Source of the DNA: Hyphomicrobiales bacterium
GTDB taxonomy: Bacteria > Pseudomonadota > Alphaproteobacteria > Rhizobiales > Rhizobiaceae
NCBI GenBank assembly: GCA_003963455.1
Contig: RXJA01000093.1
Span: forward strand, 49,571-113,570
Reading direction: 5' to 3'
Length of the DNA stretch: 64,000 nucleotides
Position numbers and translations under genes: made by a program. Under the pieces are notes generated by a model. That model did no database searches and was not told the origin of the DNA. It was given only the letters and a program-made list of their open reading frames with translations. Of the stretch, positions 16,922 to 26,720 are shown piece by piece (within the stretch, counting starts at the first letter, position 1; every line of letters begins with the position of its first letter).

Positions 16922-18330
16922 GACCGTTGCGTCTCCTGCCTGGCCGGACGGCTTGTCGATACCGTGCCGCGATGAATGTACCTGCCCCGTCCGGTAGCGC
17001 CGGTGAAAGCGCCGCCCTGGACAATGACATCGCCTCTCGAGATCACCGTCTCGGGGGCACCCAAGACCTCCATGCCCTCGAACATCGTGTAGTCGACGGC
17101 CGAGTGCAGGTCGTCTCGCGTCAGCCTGCGCGTGATATCTGGATTCCAGATGACCAGATCGGCGTCGCTGCCGACGGCGATGGTCCCCTTGCAGGGGTAG
17201 AGCCCGAAGATCTTGGCGGGCGTTGTCGCCACCAGATCCACGAAGCGGTTCGGCGACAGTTGGCCGTTGGCGACACCCTGCCAGACAAGCGTCATGCGTT
17301 CCTCAATGCCGGGAGCGCCGTTGGGGATCTGCCTGAAATCGTCGCGCCCGATATCCTTGCCGCCGACGAAATTGTACGGTGCATGATCGGACGACACGAC
17401 TTCGAGATCGCCTCGCGCCAGGGCATCCCAGATGAGCTTTGGCTGGTGCGAGCCTCGCGGCGGCGGGGTGAAGACGTATTTGCCGCCCTCGAAGCCCGGC
17501 GTGTCGAAGACGGCATCGGTGATATGCAGATAGTGCGCGCAGGTCTCTGCATGGACGTCTACACCGCGCCGCTTTCCGCGGATCACTTCCTCCAGAGCTT
17601 CACCGCAACTGACATGGACAATGTAGATCGATGCGCTGGCCAGTTCGGCTAGCGCAATGGCGCGGGCAGTGGCCTCCGCCTCGACACGCGGTGGACGGCT
17701 GAGCGCGTGATAGCGCGGAGACAATTTTCCTTCGCCGGCAAACCTGTCGCGCAGAAATTCGACCGCTTCCCCATTCTCGGCATGGACCATGACCAGCGCG
17801 CCGTTCGCCTGCGCCTCGTCCAGCACCCGGATCAAGGTGCCATCATCCACCATGGTGTCGCCCTTGTAGGCCATGAACACCTTGAAACTGGTGACGCCTT
17901 CGCCGGGCAGCGACGACAATTCCGCGAGCGTCCGTTCCGAAGGGTCCGAAACGATGGAGTGCAGTGCGAAGTCGATCACCGCCTTCGGATCGGCACGGCG
18001 GCGATGCTCTGCCAAGGATTCCAACAACCCGCTGCCTTTGATCTGCGGGCAGAAATTGATGATGCTCGTCGTTCCGCCATGTGCGGCGGCGATCGTTCCG
18101 CTGAGGAAATCGTCCTCCGTGTCGGCCAGCAGGCCGGGCGTATCGAGATGTGTGTGGACATCGACGCCGCCGGGCATCACCAGACGTCCGGCCGCGTCGA
18201 TTATCTTCGTCCTGCTGTCCGCTTCGATCGCATCAGCTATCGCGCTTATGCGGCCGTTCAGCACGCCGATATCGGCCACGAACGTGTCGCTCGCGGTGAC
18301 GACGGTTCCGTTCTTTATAATCAGATCCAC
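16918..18330 (-). CDS. Hydantoinase/dihydropyrimidinase (cyclic amidohydrolase)
   Basis: A 470-residue cyclic amidohydrolase. The metal-binding DVHTHLD is near residue 58. SFKVFMAYKG carries the lysine expected to be carboxylated. MVHAEN and IVHVSCGEALE carry histidine ligands, and SSDHAPYNF carries the catalytic aspartate. It opens hydantoin or dihydropyrimidine rings to N-carbamoyl acids in the cytoplasm. The start is a GTG at 18330 preceded by GGAAAA. It is translationally coupled to the carbamoylase. Confidence 0.92.
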   Translation of the reverse strand: MDLIIKNGTVVTASDTFVADIGVLNGRISAIADAIEADSRTKIIDAAGRLVMPGGVDVHTHLDTPGLLADTEDDFLSGTIAAAHGGTTSIINFCPQIKGSGLLESLAEHRRRADPKAVIDFALHSIVSDPSERTLAELSSLPGEGVTSFKVFMAYKGDTMVDDGTLIRVLDEAQANGALVMVHAENGEAVEFLRDRFAGEGKLSPRYHALSRPPRVEAEATARAIALAELASASIYIVHVSCGEALEEVIRGKRRGVDVHAETCAHYLHITDAVFDTPGFEGGKYVFTPPPRGSHQPKLIWDALARGDLEVVSSDHAPYNFVGGKDIGRDDFRQIPNGAPGIEERMTLVWQGVANGQLSPNRFVDLVATTPAKIFGLYPCKGTIAVGSDADLVIWNPDITRRLTRDDLHSAVDYTMFEGMEVLGAPETVISRGDVIVQGGAFTGATGRGRYIHRGTVSTSRPARQETQRS

Positions 18331-18391
18331 TTTTCCGTTCCTGTCTGCTCGGCGTTCATCGGGGCGCGACCCTCATGAATTGTTGGCTCGG

Positions 18392-19126
18392 TCAGCGGGC
18401 GGTGTAGCCGCCGTCGGCGACCCAAACGGCTCCGGTCACGAACGAGGCCTCCGGTGACAGCAGGAATGCTATCACCGGTGCAATCTCGTCCGGTCGTGCG
18501 AGCCTGCCGAGCGGGATGTTCCTGGCTGCGTCCTCTACAGAGAAGCCGAGGCGCTTCTGCTCGCGCTCCATCATGGGCGTATGCACGCCGCCTGGAGCCA
18601 CCGCGTTGAAGCGCACCCCGCGCGCGGCATATTCCAGCGCCAGCACCCGCATCAGATTGATGACGCCGGCCTTTGCCGAGGCATAGGCACTCAACCCGAC
18701 CTGGCCCACGGTTCCGAGTTCGGAAGCCGTCGCTACGAAGGCGCCGCGGCCGGACTTGACCAGCCATGGCGCGGTCGCGCGCGCCAGAAGATAGACGCCG
18801 CGCAGATTGACCTGCATGACGGCGTCCCAGTTGTTGGCGCCGGTGTCCTCCAGGGCCGCCGTGAAGCTGATGCCTGCATTGGCGACAGCGGCATCGAGCC
18901 TGCCTTCGGCGGCAACGATGCGGCCCACCGCCTCGCCGAGTGCCGTCTCATCGGCAACGTCCACCGCCACGCGCTGCAGTCCCTTCATGTCGGGCAGCGC
19001 GGCAAGGGCGGCTTCGTCGCGGTCCAACGCATGGACACGATAACCCTTGCGAGCCAGCAGGATGGCAGTCGCGGCTCCAATCCCGGAGCCGGCCCCGGTC
19101 ACCAGGGCAACAGTCTGTGCGGTCAC
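18392..19126 (-). CDS. SDR family oxidoreductase
   Basis: A 244-residue classical short-chain dehydrogenase. It has the cofactor motif [15 protein letters not shown] and the catalytic YASAKAG with the upstream serine in TASELG. GTG at 19126 is chosen because GGAAGGA lies 8 bases upstream; an ATG at 19177 would overlap the permease gene. It is between the transporter and hydantoinase genes, so it probably oxidises or reduces an intermediate of the same pathway. Substrate unknown. Confidence 0.85.
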   Translation of the reverse strand: MTAQTVALVTGAGSGIGAATAILLARKGYRVHALDRDEAALAALPDMKGLQRVAVDVADETALGEAVGRIVAAEGRLDAAVANAGISFTAALEDTGANNWDAVMQVNLRGVYLLARATAPWLVKSGRGAFVATASELGTVGQVGLSAYASAKAGVINLMRVLALEYAARGVRFNAVAPGGVHTPMMEREQKRLGFSVEDAARNIPLGRLARPDEIAPVIAFLLSPEASFVTGAVWVADGGYTAR

Positions 19127-19160
19127 GTTTTCCGTCCTTCCAGTTTGATTGTTTTCGACT

Positions 19161-20003
19161 TCAGGTCGCGGCTTCATCTTGCCCGGCCAGCATCAGCACC
19201 GCGTTGCGTTTCGACGCGCCGGACCAGGCCAAAAACAGCCCTGCCGTCGCGAAGACCGCTATTGTGAGGCCGAACATCAGGGCCGAAATGGCCGCGATGT
19301 CTCCCTTCAACCCTTGCCGTACAGATGCCAGGATGTAGACGGGCAAGGTCGTGGTCTTTGCCGTGCTGACGAACAGCGAGACGATGACGTCGTCGAAGGA
19401 GATGGTGAAGGCGAGCAACCCCCCGACCACGAATGCAGGCACCAGAAGCGGCAGCGTAACCGTCATGAACGCCAGGGCGGGACTGGCTCCGAGATCGGCG
19501 GCGGCTTCCTCCAGCCTTGGGTCGAGCGCACCGAGGCGGGCGCGCACGATGAATGCCACCAGAGCACCGCCGAACAGCGTGTGCGCTATGATCATGCGCG
19601 CCAGCCCGGCATCGAGGTCGATCCTCACGAACCAGATCAGATAGGCAACGGCCTTCACGATCTCGGGAAACGAGAGGACGACCAGCAGCATGAGCCCGAG
19701 AGGTACGGCGATAACCGCCGGCCGGCGCGCAAGTATCGTCCCGCACACGCACCCCAGGACGATGCTTGCAACCGCAGTGCAGAGCGCCACGGTCACGCTG
19801 GTGCGCAGCGTCGACAGGATGTTCTGGTCGGCAAGGACGCGTCCGTACCAGCGAAGGCCCGCGCCTTTCCAGATGATCAAATAGTCGCCAACATTGAACG
19901 AATAGGTCAGCACCGCCACGATTGGAGCAAACAGGAAGGCGGCGACGAGAAGCGACCACAATGCGAGCATGATGGACCTTGGGCGGGCCATGGCGGGGTT
20001 CAT
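19161..20003 (-). CDS. ABC transporter permease, PotC-like
   Basis: A 280-residue inner-membrane permease with six predicted segments and the EAA loop for ATPase contact ([20 protein letters not shown]). It has the style of PotC and other polyamine/opine/iron-type permeases. It overlaps the upstream permease by 4 bases. With the genes at 20000, 21050 and 22219 it forms a complete Pot-type importer embedded in the hydantoinase operon, whose likely cargo is a nitrogenous compound such as a ureide, hydantoin or polyamine. Confidence 0.9.
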   Translation of the reverse strand: MNPAMARPRSIMLALWSLLVAAFLFAPIVAVLTYSFNVGDYLIIWKGAGLRWYGRVLADQNILSTLRTSVTVALCTAVASIVLGCVCGTILARRPAVIAVPLGLMLLVVLSFPEIVKAVAYLIWFVRIDLDAGLARMIIAHTLFGGALVAFIVRARLGALDPRLEEAAADLGASPALAFMTVTLPLLVPAFVVGGLLAFTISFDDVIVSLFVSTAKTTTLPVYILASVRQGLKGDIAAISALMFGLTIAVFATAGLFLAWSGASKRNAVLMLAGQDEAAT

Positions 20004-20941
20004 CGGCTCAACCGCCTCGCCAGGGCCGGCAGGCGTTGGATCGCGGAACCCGCGCCTGCCAGCAGGAGCACGATGGCAACGACCACTACCACCAGCGAGA
20101 GGGCCATTGCCGAGGCCAGCGGCCAGTTTTCACCTTGCAGGAATTGCGAGTAGATCAAGGTGCCGATCATCATGCCCTTGGCGCCGCCCATCAGTTCCGG
20201 GGTGACGTAGTCGCTGGTCATGGTGATGAAGACGATCATAGCGCCGGCCATGATGCCGGGCGCCGTCTGAGGCAGCGTGATGCCGAGGAAGGTCTGCCAT
20301 GGACGGGCATAGAGATCCTGGCTTGCATCGCGCTGGTCCTTCGACAGGCGGTCGATAGAGACGTAGATCGGCAGGATCATCATCGGCAGGAAATTGTAGA
20401 CGAGGCCGAGTTGCACGGCCGTCTGCGTGAACAGCAGGCTTTCGCCCGTTCGCAGCAGTCCCGCCGCCTGCAGCGCCTGCGAAACGATACCGTTGCCGCC
20501 GAGCAGGATGCGCCAGCCGAGCATGCGCAAGAGGTAGCTCGTCCAGAACGGCACCACGACCAGCACCAGAAGCCACGGCTTCAGCCGGTCTGGACAGCGC
20601 GTGCTGATGAAATAGGCAACGGGATAGCCGACGGCGATGCAGAGCGCCGTTCCGAGCAGCGCATTCTGGACGCTGGCGGCGAACACCAGGCGGAAGGTGG
20701 GCGTGAACACGTTGAGATAGTTGTCGAAAGTCAGGACGCCGGCGGCCGCAGCGGCGCCATGGCTGTCGGGATTGTAGGTGGCAAAGCTTTGCAGCGCGAT
20801 CAGTAGCACGGGGAGGATGAAGAACGCCGCGTAGAATGCAAACGGCAGGACCACCAGCCACCAACCGCGCATCGCCAGTCCAAGCCGGACCGCTGTTGCG
20901 GGAGGACTTGCACCTTGTTGCTGTTCGATTGCTGCGTGCAC
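20000..20941 (-). CDS. ABC transporter permease, PotB-like
   Basis: A 313-residue inner-membrane permease, PotB class. It starts with a cytoplasmic tail, has a large loop after segment 1 and an EAA-type loop (DASQDLYARPWQTFLGITLP). It pairs with the PotC-like protein encoded next, overlapping by 4 bases. A strong hairpin lies between this gene and the binding-protein gene upstream. Confidence 0.9.
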   Translation of the reverse strand: MHAAIEQQQGASPPATAVRLGLAMRGWWLVVLPFAFYAAFFILPVLLIALQSFATYNPDSHGAAAAAGVLTFDNYLNVFTPTFRLVFAASVQNALLGTALCIAVGYPVAYFISTRCPDRLKPWLLVLVVVPFWTSYLLRMLGWRILLGGNGIVSQALQAAGLLRTGESLLFTQTAVQLGLVYNFLPMMILPIYVSIDRLSKDQRDASQDLYARPWQTFLGITLPQTAPGIMAGAMIVFITMTSDYVTPELMGGAKGMMIGTLIYSQFLQGENWPLASAMALSLVVVVVAIVLLLAGAGSAIQRLPALARRLSR

Positions 20942-20972
20942 GGATGGTGGTTCCCTTAGGCAGGTGTGACGG

Positions 20973-21005
20973 GCCGCTGCGTTGCCGTCGGGCCAACGCA
21001 GCGGC
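20973..21005 (-). other. Strong intercistronic hairpin after the binding-protein gene
   Basis: Perfect 12-base arms (GCCGCTGCGTTG and complement) with a 9-base loop, in the 108-base gap between the binding-protein stop and the permease start. Such structures commonly protect the abundant binding-protein message and lower expression of the permease genes. No T-run follows. Confidence 0.6.
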
Positions 21006-21049
21006 GATAGTGCGGGCGATCCCCGTTGCCGGGCTCCCTTCTCCTGCGG

Positions 21050-22222
21050 TCAGCCCCGAGAGGCTGCCGCCTTGATCTCGTTGAATATCTCGACCCGCCT
21101 GGACGGGTTGGAGCCTTCAACCTGCTGGAAGACGAGCCGCTGAGCCACGCCGTCTGGGAAGACGATCATGTCCTTGCGGATAAGCGAGGCTGGAAGTTTC
21201 TCGACCACCCCCTTCACGCCCGTGTCGTAGCCGATGAAGGCCACTTCCTCGGCGGCAACATCCGGGTCGAGCATATAGTTGATGAAGGCGTGAGCGGCGG
21301 CGACGTTCTTTGAGCCAGTCGGAACGGCGTAGTGATCGCTCCAGATCACGCACTGCGGCGTCGGGTAGACCCAGGTGTAGCTGTCGGGATCCTGCTCGAA
21401 GATATGGCGGCAACTGCCGAGATATCCCTGGCCCAGGACATAGTCTCCGTTCAGCATTCCCTGCACCGGGTTGGCATCGAATGCCTTGAGATGCGGCACA
21501 AGTTCCTTGAGCAACACATCCCTGGCCTGTTCCAGGCGAGTCACGTCGCCGGTATTGTAGTCCTTGCCCTCCCGCCAGAAGACGAGCCCGAACACGCTCG
21601 GCTGGTCGTTGAGGACCGAGACGCGGCCACTGACGTCCGGCAGGGCCGCCGCGCGGAAGAAGTCGTCCCAGCTCTTGATCTCGTCCTTAATGACGGTGTG
21701 ATTGTAGAGGATGCCGATCGTGCCGAAATTCTTCATCACGGTGTAGCGATTGCCGGGATCGAAGGGAGGGTCGCGGAAATCGCCGCGAAGGTTTTCGAGG
21801 TTCGGGATCTTGGTATGGTCGAGCGGCTGGATAAGCTTGCGCTCGACCGTCTGCTTGACGTAGGCATCGCCCAGCACGACGATGTCGTGGTCGGCGGAGC
21901 CGGAGATTTCCAGCTTGGCGATCGCCGCTTCGACGGAATCGAATGTCGCCACCTGGACACGAGGACCGGCGCCGGTGCTGAACCCTTCCAACACCGCCGG
22001 GTTCGCATAACCCGCCCAGGAGTAGATGAACAGGCTGTCGCCGAGCTTGGCGTTGCCTGCCGCTGTCTTGGCATGCGCCGACAGATCGGTCCCGGCGAGG
22101 GCGGCCGAGACGCCGTTGACGCTCAGCGCCGCTGCGCCGCCGGCCATCGCCGCCAGGCGCAGGAAGTTTCTTCGCGTCCACTCCTGCGAAGCAAGTATCC
22201 GAATAGTCCCATTGTTGTTCAC
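21050..22222 (-). CDS. Periplasmic substrate-binding protein, PotD/spermidine-putrescine type
   Basis: A 390-residue binding protein of the PotD class (SBP_bac_8). The N-terminus carries a twin-arginine signal, [20 protein letters not shown] at about residues 15-34, so export is probably by Tat. The body has [17 protein letters not shown] and [19 protein letters not shown]. The GTG at 22222 follows TGGAGA and overlaps the ATPase stop by 4 bases. Ligand is inferred only from context: a cyclic amide, ureide or polyamine-like compound. Confidence 0.87.
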   Translation of the reverse strand: MNNNGTIRILASQEWTRRNFLRLAAMAGGAAALSVNGVSAALAGTDLSAHAKTAAGNAKLGDSLFIYSWAGYANPAVLEGFSTGAGPRVQVATFDSVEAAIAKLEISGSADHDIVVLGDAYVKQTVERKLIQPLDHTKIPNLENLRGDFRDPPFDPGNRYTVMKNFGTIGILYNHTVIKDEIKSWDDFFRAAALPDVSGRVSVLNDQPSVFGLVFWREGKDYNTGDVTRLEQARDVLLKELVPHLKAFDANPVQGMLNGDYVLGQGYLGSCRHIFEQDPDSYTWVYPTPQCVIWSDHYAVPTGSKNVAAAHAFINYMLDPDVAAEEVAFIGYDTGVKGVVEKLPASLIRKDMIVFPDGVAQRLVFQQVEGSNPSRRVEIFNEIKAAASRG

Positions 22223-23406
22223 GATTGTTTCTCCATCTCGAGGCTTGTTGAAACTCCCGGTTGATCCGGGATTGTTGTGCTTTGATCGGGGTGCCAGGTG
22301 ACCCAAATTTCGATACCGGGCACGATGCCTGGATGTGCAGCCCGGGCTTCGCAGGTGACAATCTCGCCAGATCCGGTTCTGGCCTTGATGCAATGATGCG
22401 AGCCAAGAAACTGGCGCTCTATGACCGTCGCCTTGACCCGACAAAGGTCCCCTTGGGGATCGCCATGGCGATCGACACCGTCGCGCAGCATGAGTTCGAT
22501 GTTTTCGGGGCGGACAAGAACCGCGCTCCCGCCCTGAGCGCCTGTCGCGGGAAGCCAAATGAATTCGCCGTCGGCGATCCCGATGAAGCTGCGGTCGCCG
22601 CGGGTCGATACGAGCCCGGTGAAGAAATTCGAATGACCGACGAAATCGGCGACGAAACGGCTCGCCGGGCGGTGGTAGAGATCGGCCGGGCTGCCGACCT
22701 GTTCCAGGCGCCCCGCATTGAGGATCGCGATGCGATCGGACATGGCGAACGCCTCATGCTGGTCGTGCGTGACGAACACGAAGGTGATGCCGACCTCCTG
22801 CTGAATCCGTCGCAGTTCCGTCTGCATCGTCGCGCGCAGCTTGGCGTCGAGCGCCGCGAGCGGCTCGTCGAGAAGAAGAACACGTGGCCGGTTCACCAAC
22901 GCGCGCGCCAGTGCAACTCTTTGCTGCTGGCCTCCAGACAGCGCCGCTGGTCGCCGCTTGGAGAGGTCTCTGAGCTGCACGAGATCGAGAACTTCCTCGA
23001 CCCGCCGGCGCCGCTCGAGCCGCGCGACGCCCTTGCGCCTCAGGCCGTATTCGATGTTGTCGTAGACATCCATGTGCGGAAAGAGCGCGTAAGACTGGAA
23101 GACGATGTTGACGTCGCGCTTGTGCGGCGGAATGCCTTTGACGGGATGCCCGCCGAGAAGCAGTTCACCGCCGCTCGGGTGCTCGAACCCGGCGATCATG
23201 CGCAAGGCCGTGGTCTTGCCGCATCCGCTCGGCCCGAGCAGCGAGAAGAATTCCCCTTCGCCGATATCGAGGTTGAGATCGCCGATAACCGGCGTGGCGC
23301 CGGTCTTCGAGAAGAAAACCTTCGATATGCCTTTGAAGGTGACGGCCGCTTCTGCTTGCAATGCGTTCACCTCACCTGTCCTTTTCGAGAACCGATCGAC
23401 GTACAT
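22219..23406 (-). CDS. ABC transporter ATP-binding protein, PotA-like
   Basis: A 395-residue ATPase with Walker [10 protein letters not shown], signature [15 protein letters not shown] and Walker [13 protein letters not shown], then a C-terminal TOBE regulatory domain (from about residue 290). This is the PotA/UgpC plan. The ATG at 23406 directly follows the SDR stop; a GTG at 23370 has a better upstream AAGGACAGG and may be the true start. It drives the importer encoded at 19161-22222. Confidence 0.92.
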   Translation of the reverse strand: MYVDRFSKRTGEVNALQAEAAVTFKGISKVFFSKTGATPVIGDLNLDIGEGEFFSLLGPSGCGKTTALRMIAGFEHPSGGELLLGGHPVKGIPPHKRDVNIVFQSYALFPHMDVYDNIEYGLRRKGVARLERRRRVEEVLDLVQLRDLSKRRPAALSGGQQQRVALARALVNRPRVLLLDEPLAALDAKLRATMQTELRRIQQEVGITFVFVTHDQHEAFAMSDRIAILNAGRLEQVGSPADLYHRPASRFVADFVGHSNFFTGLVSTRGDRSFIGIADGEFIWLPATGAQGGSAVLVRPENIELMLRDGVDRHGDPQGDLCRVKATVIERQFLGSHHCIKARTGSGEIVTCEARAAHPGIVPGIEIWVTWHPDQSTTIPDQPGVSTSLEMEKQS

Positions 23407-24156
23407 TCAAATGCCCCGGAAATGCCCGCCGCTTATGTTGAGGATGCTGCCGCTCATCCACTCGCCCCCCTTGCCGAGGAGATGCAGGACGCCTTCGGCG
23501 ATCGGCTGGGCGCCGCCGAAGCCGAGCGGATGGGCGGCCAGATAGGCGTCCCTGCCCTCATCCGAATAGGGCCGGCCGGTATCGCCGGTTGGCCCGGGCG
23601 TGATCGCGTTGACCAGGATCCCGTGCGGCTCCAGTTGCGATGAGAGCGACACGGTCAGTCCGATCAGGCCGGCCTTGGCTGTCGCATAGGCGGGCGAGAG
23701 GCTCGGCGCGCCGATCCGGGAGGCAAGCGAGCTTATGAATATGATGCGCCCCGCGCGCCGTCCCATCATCGCAGGGATAACCGCGCGCGAACACCACCAA
23801 GCGCCGTTGAGATCGACTTCGATGACGTGGCGCCAATGCGCCTCGTCGATTTCCCACGCCTGGCCGTGCGGTGCGTCGAGGCCGGCATTGTTGACCAGCG
23901 CGTCGATGCGACCGTGCGACGCGAGCACCTCGTCGGCCAGCCGCGAAGCGCTCGCCGGATCGGTGATATCCAGATGGCAATGGCTGGCCTGACCTCCGTT
24001 CGACAGGATCGTCTCGGCGACGACCGCCGCCTCGTCCGACAGGATGTCGGCGACGACGACATGGGCCCCCTCTGCAGCCGTGCGCTCGGCGATGCGGCGG
24101 CCGATGCCGCGCGCCGCGCCGGTCACGATGACGGTCTTGCCTTCGAAGCCGCTCAT
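23407..24156 (-). CDS. SDR family oxidoreductase
   Basis: A 249-residue classical SDR: TGAARGIG for cofactor binding, NNAGLDAP, SSLASRIG serine and YATAKAGLIGL catalytic tyrosine/lysine. It overlaps the amidase gene by one base and abuts the ATPase gene, so it is within the same operon. It is one of three SDRs in the two ureide clusters; the substrate is unknown. Confidence 0.87.
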   Translation of the reverse strand: MSGFEGKTVIVTGAARGIGRRIAERTAAEGAHVVVADILSDEAAVVAETILSNGGQASHCHLDITDPASASRLADEVLASHGRIDALVNNAGLDAPHGQAWEIDEAHWRHVIEVDLNGAWWCSRAVIPAMMGRRAGRIIFISSLASRIGAPSLSPAYATAKAGLIGLTVSLSSQLEPHGILVNAITPGPTGDTGRPYSDEGRDAYLAAHPLGFGGAQPIAEGVLHLLGKGGEWMSGSILNISGGHFRGI

Positions 24157-24836
24157 CAGGCCGTCTCGTCCCGTACATCCCCGTCCAAGTGGGCCAGGAC
24201 TTCGGCAAGAGGCATTACGTCCGCGTAACGGGCGTTGATGTCGAACAGATTGACGGCATGGGCCGACGCGGATCGATCGCCGACGGCTTCTTCCGGCACG
24301 ATCGCGTGAAAGCCGTAGTCCAGCGCGCTTTCACAGGTCGAGCGTATGCAGCCGCTTGTGCTGCAGCCGGTGACGATGACGGTATCGATCTTCTTCGAAA
24401 CGAGGATGCTTAGCAGATTGGTATTGAAAAAAGCGCTGGCGCGCGGCTTTTCAACCAAGGCTTCGTCATAGCGACGCTCCAGGTCCGGGATCAGCCGGAC
24501 GCGATCGGAGCCGCGTGTCATGCCCATGCTGTGCGGCGTCTTCAGTGCAGTCACCGCCGGCAGGTCGGACTGGCTGGCGTCATAGGCCATGCTGGTGAAG
24601 ATCACCGGGACATCGCGCCGGCCGCGCGCAGCGGCGAGCAGGGTCTTGATGGATTGCGTCACCCGGCCGAGGTCGGAGCCGAGCTCTTCGTCCGTTCGGG
24701 TCCACGCGCCCGCCATGTCGATGACCAGCAATGCTGGCCGCTCGCCCCAGCCGACACGGCCGGCGAAGCCCGCCTTGCGATATTGTTCGAGCAGCTCGGC
24801 GTTGCCGAGGTGGTGGACTGTTTCCGTAGCTTGCAT
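24156..24836 (-). CDS. Isochorismatase-fold cysteine amidase, N-carbamoylsarcosine amidohydrolase-like
   Basis: A 226-residue cysteine hydrolase. The triad is visible: Asp in LLVIDMAGAW, Lys in VEKPRASAFF and Cys in TGCSTSGCIRSTCESALDYG. The CSTSGCIR form is that of N-carbamoylsarcosine amidohydrolase, which releases ammonia and CO2 from N-carbamoylsarcosine in creatinine and N-methylhydantoin breakdown. Start 24836 follows GGAGAC. The neighbouring hydantoinase and carbamoylase fit a hydantoin or N-methylhydantoin route, but related amidases act on other ureides. Confidence 0.82.
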   Translation of the reverse strand: MQATETVHHLGNAELLEQYRKAGFAGRVGWGERPALLVIDMAGAWTRTDEELGSDLGRVTQSIKTLLAAARGRRDVPVIFTSMAYDASQSDLPAVTALKTPHSMGMTRGSDRVRLIPDLERRYDEALVEKPRASAFFNTNLLSILVSKKIDTVIVTGCSTSGCIRSTCESALDYGFHAIVPEEAVGDRSASAHAVNLFDINARYADVMPLAEVLAHLDGDVRDETA

Positions 24837-24873
24837 GTCTTGTCTCCAGGGATGTCGTGCGAGCGGCGAAAGG

Positions 24874-26337
24874 TCAGACCCAGCGCAGCGCCGGCGGCGA
24901 CAACTCGTCGGCAGTGCGGCCCGCCCAGTCGTTGCGCGGAATGCTCGCCATGGCCCGCAGCTGCGCTTCGGCAAGCTGGGCGGCTGCGGCGGCGTGATCG
25001 ATGGTGAGGACCTTGCCGTCGCGCACCATCGGCCGGCCATCGACGTAGACGTGGCGGACAGCGCGCTCGGATGCGGAAAGGACCAGCGATCGCAGGGGAT
25101 CCCGGCACGGCTGCATGGCAGGAGCGGTGCAGTCGACAAGAACGACATCGGCCTTGCATCCCGGCGCCAGGCGGCCGATATCGTCGCGGCCGAGCGCCTT
25201 GGCGCCGCCGGTCGTCGAGGCGGTGAAGACGTCGGCGACACGCGCCTCGCGCGGGTTGCCAGCCATCAGCCGCGCCGCATAGATGGCAAGCCGCATCTCG
25301 TCGAGCATATTGTGCGGATAGACGTCGGTGCCAATGCCGATGTTGACCCCGGTTTCGCGATAGCGCCCGAAATGATTGAGCGCGATGCCCCGGCGCGCGA
25401 ACACGGTCGGACAGTGGGCTACTGTCGCACCGGCCTCCGCAAGCCGCTCAAGATCGCCGGTCCGTTCCCAGTGGATCCACGGATGATGGTCGAGGAAGAT
25501 GCCATGGCCGACGATGGTGCGCGAGCCGAGAATGCCGAGTTGCGACATCCAGCCGATCGGCGTAAGGCCGTGGCGCCGCGTGATCTCCTGGAACTCGACG
25601 ATCGACTGGCCGGCATGCGTCTGGAACGGGACCGAGCGGTGCTCGGCCTCGGCATAGGCATCGCGCAGAAGGCCCTCGCTGCAGGTGTCGATCTGCGCTG
25701 GCGCCACCATGCCCGTCAGCCGCCCGCTAGGATGCTGTTCCGCCAGGTCGATTTCCCTGAGGGCACGCTCGAAGGCCAGACGGCCAGCCGCTTCGTCCCA
25801 TTCGTATTCGACATTATGCCCGTTGCGGGTCAGCCAGCGCCCGGAGCGGAACATCGGCGCCACACACACGCGAAGTCCCGAGTCCGCATGGATGTCGAGC
25901 CACCCTTCGCTTGGAACCGCCATGTCGCACAGCGTTGTGACACCGGAGAGCATCAGTTCGCAAAGCGCCACGCCGTAACATGCACGCACGCTGTCGGCGT
26001 CGCGGTCGAGCACGGTGAGGTATTCGTACAGCGAGGAATTGTAGAGACGGGGGCTGCCGACCTCATCCCACAGCCCCTTGTTCAGAGGCTCCTCGCCCGG
26101 ATGCGAATGGATGTCGACCAGGCCAGGCATGACCAGGTACGGGCTGCCGTCGATCGTCTCGGCCGCGGGTCCGTCATAGTCTGGTCCGACATGCAGGATC
26201 CCCTCTCCCGAGAACGCGACGTCGACATCGCGCCTATAGACGTGGCATCCGGCCGCCGGGTCCCAGCCAACAACGGCCCGCGCCTTTTTGACATGCGTGA
26301 TTCCTGCACTGCCGGACGGCGATCGATCGGTGATCAT
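24874..26337 (-). CDS. Amidohydrolase superfamily metal-dependent hydrolase (ATZ/TRZ/cytosine deaminase type)
   Basis: A 487-residue amidohydrolase of the AtzA/TrzN/SsnA branch. Metal ligands are seen as DIHSHPGEE, QTHAGQS, GHGIFLDHHP and IGIGTDVYPHNM, followed by the C-terminal LAPGCKADVVLVD typical of deaminases and chlorohydrolases. Such enzymes hydrolyse amino or other groups from N-heterocycles, which agrees with the ureide context. It is the first gene of the minus-strand operon and divergent from ridA. The ATG at 26337 lies just beyond the operator-like repeat at 26351. Confidence 0.87.
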   Translation of the reverse strand: MITDRSPSGSAGITHVKKARAVVGWDPAAGCHVYRRDVDVAFSGEGILHVGPDYDGPAAETIDGSPYLVMPGLVDIHSHPGEEPLNKGLWDEVGSPRLYNSSLYEYLTVLDRDADSVRACYGVALCELMLSGVTTLCDMAVPSEGWLDIHADSGLRVCVAPMFRSGRWLTRNGHNVEYEWDEAAGRLAFERALREIDLAEQHPSGRLTGMVAPAQIDTCSEGLLRDAYAEAEHRSVPFQTHAGQSIVEFQEITRRHGLTPIGWMSQLGILGSRTIVGHGIFLDHHPWIHWERTGDLERLAEAGATVAHCPTVFARRGIALNHFGRYRETGVNIGIGTDVYPHNMLDEMRLAIYAARLMAGNPREARVADVFTASTTGGAKALGRDDIGRLAPGCKADVVLVDCTAPAMQPCRDPLRSLVLSASERAVRHVYVDGRPMVRDGKVLTIDHAAAAAQLAEAQLRAMASIPRNDWAGRTADELSPPALRWV

Positions 26338-26350
26338 TCGAGTTCCCGTT

Positions 26351-26366
26351 GTTCTTTATATGGAAC
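26351..26366. promoter_or_regulatory. Operator-like inverted repeat, copy 1
   Basis: GTTCTTTATATGGAAC, with GTTC/GAAC arms, lies 14 bases upstream of the amidohydrolase start. It is identical at 13 of 16 positions to the repeat at 26596 near the divergent gene. The pair marks a shared operator, probably for the IclR protein encoded at the far end of the operon. Confidence 0.5.
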
Positions 26367-26549
26367 GTAATTCTTATTGTAGGACAATGTCGTGCGTCGG
26401 AGACTTGCTGTCAAGGCGATTTCTTCATCGAAGCTGCATTTCGTCGGCCGCGAATGCCAAGAGCCCCGTTGCGATTCAGACCCTCCGTCCCCGTGGTGGG
26501 CGCCGCTGCGTTCGATCGCAGTCATACCAACACCGCCAAAGGCTTGCGG

Positions 26550-26578
26550 TTGACAGCCGATCAGCAATTGGGCATCTT
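26550..26578 (+). promoter_or_regulatory. Candidate promoter for the RidA gene
   Basis: TTGACA, 17 bases, then CATCTT. The -35 box is perfect and the -10 box poor. The repeat at 26596 would fall just downstream of the start of transcription, where a bound regulator could block it. The remainder of the 26338-26720 gap shows no gene. Confidence 0.4.
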
Positions 26579-26595
26579 CCCTTTAGAGGAATATT

Positions 26596-26611
26596 GTTCT
26601 TGATACAGAAC
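26596..26611. promoter_or_regulatory. Operator-like inverted repeat, copy 2
   Basis: GTTCTTGATACAGAAC has perfect 5-base arms (GTTCT/AGAAC) and a 6-base spacer. It shares 13 of 16 bases with copy 1 at 26351 and lies about 110 bases upstream of the RidA start. Confidence 0.5.
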
Positions 26612-26720
26612 GTGGTCCGTTTCTCGTTTGTCGACCTGTGCGGCGTGACGAAAATATGTCTTAACGCCGCCCTGACGGCTTCCCCCATGAAGTCCCTGTT
26701 GCCCACCGTTTGGAGTGAAG

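Noticed and set aside
24589..26370. Plus-strand open frame of nearly 600 codons antisense to the amidohydrolase and amidase genes
   Set aside because: It spans the boundary of two clear minus-strand genes and has no recognisable domain.
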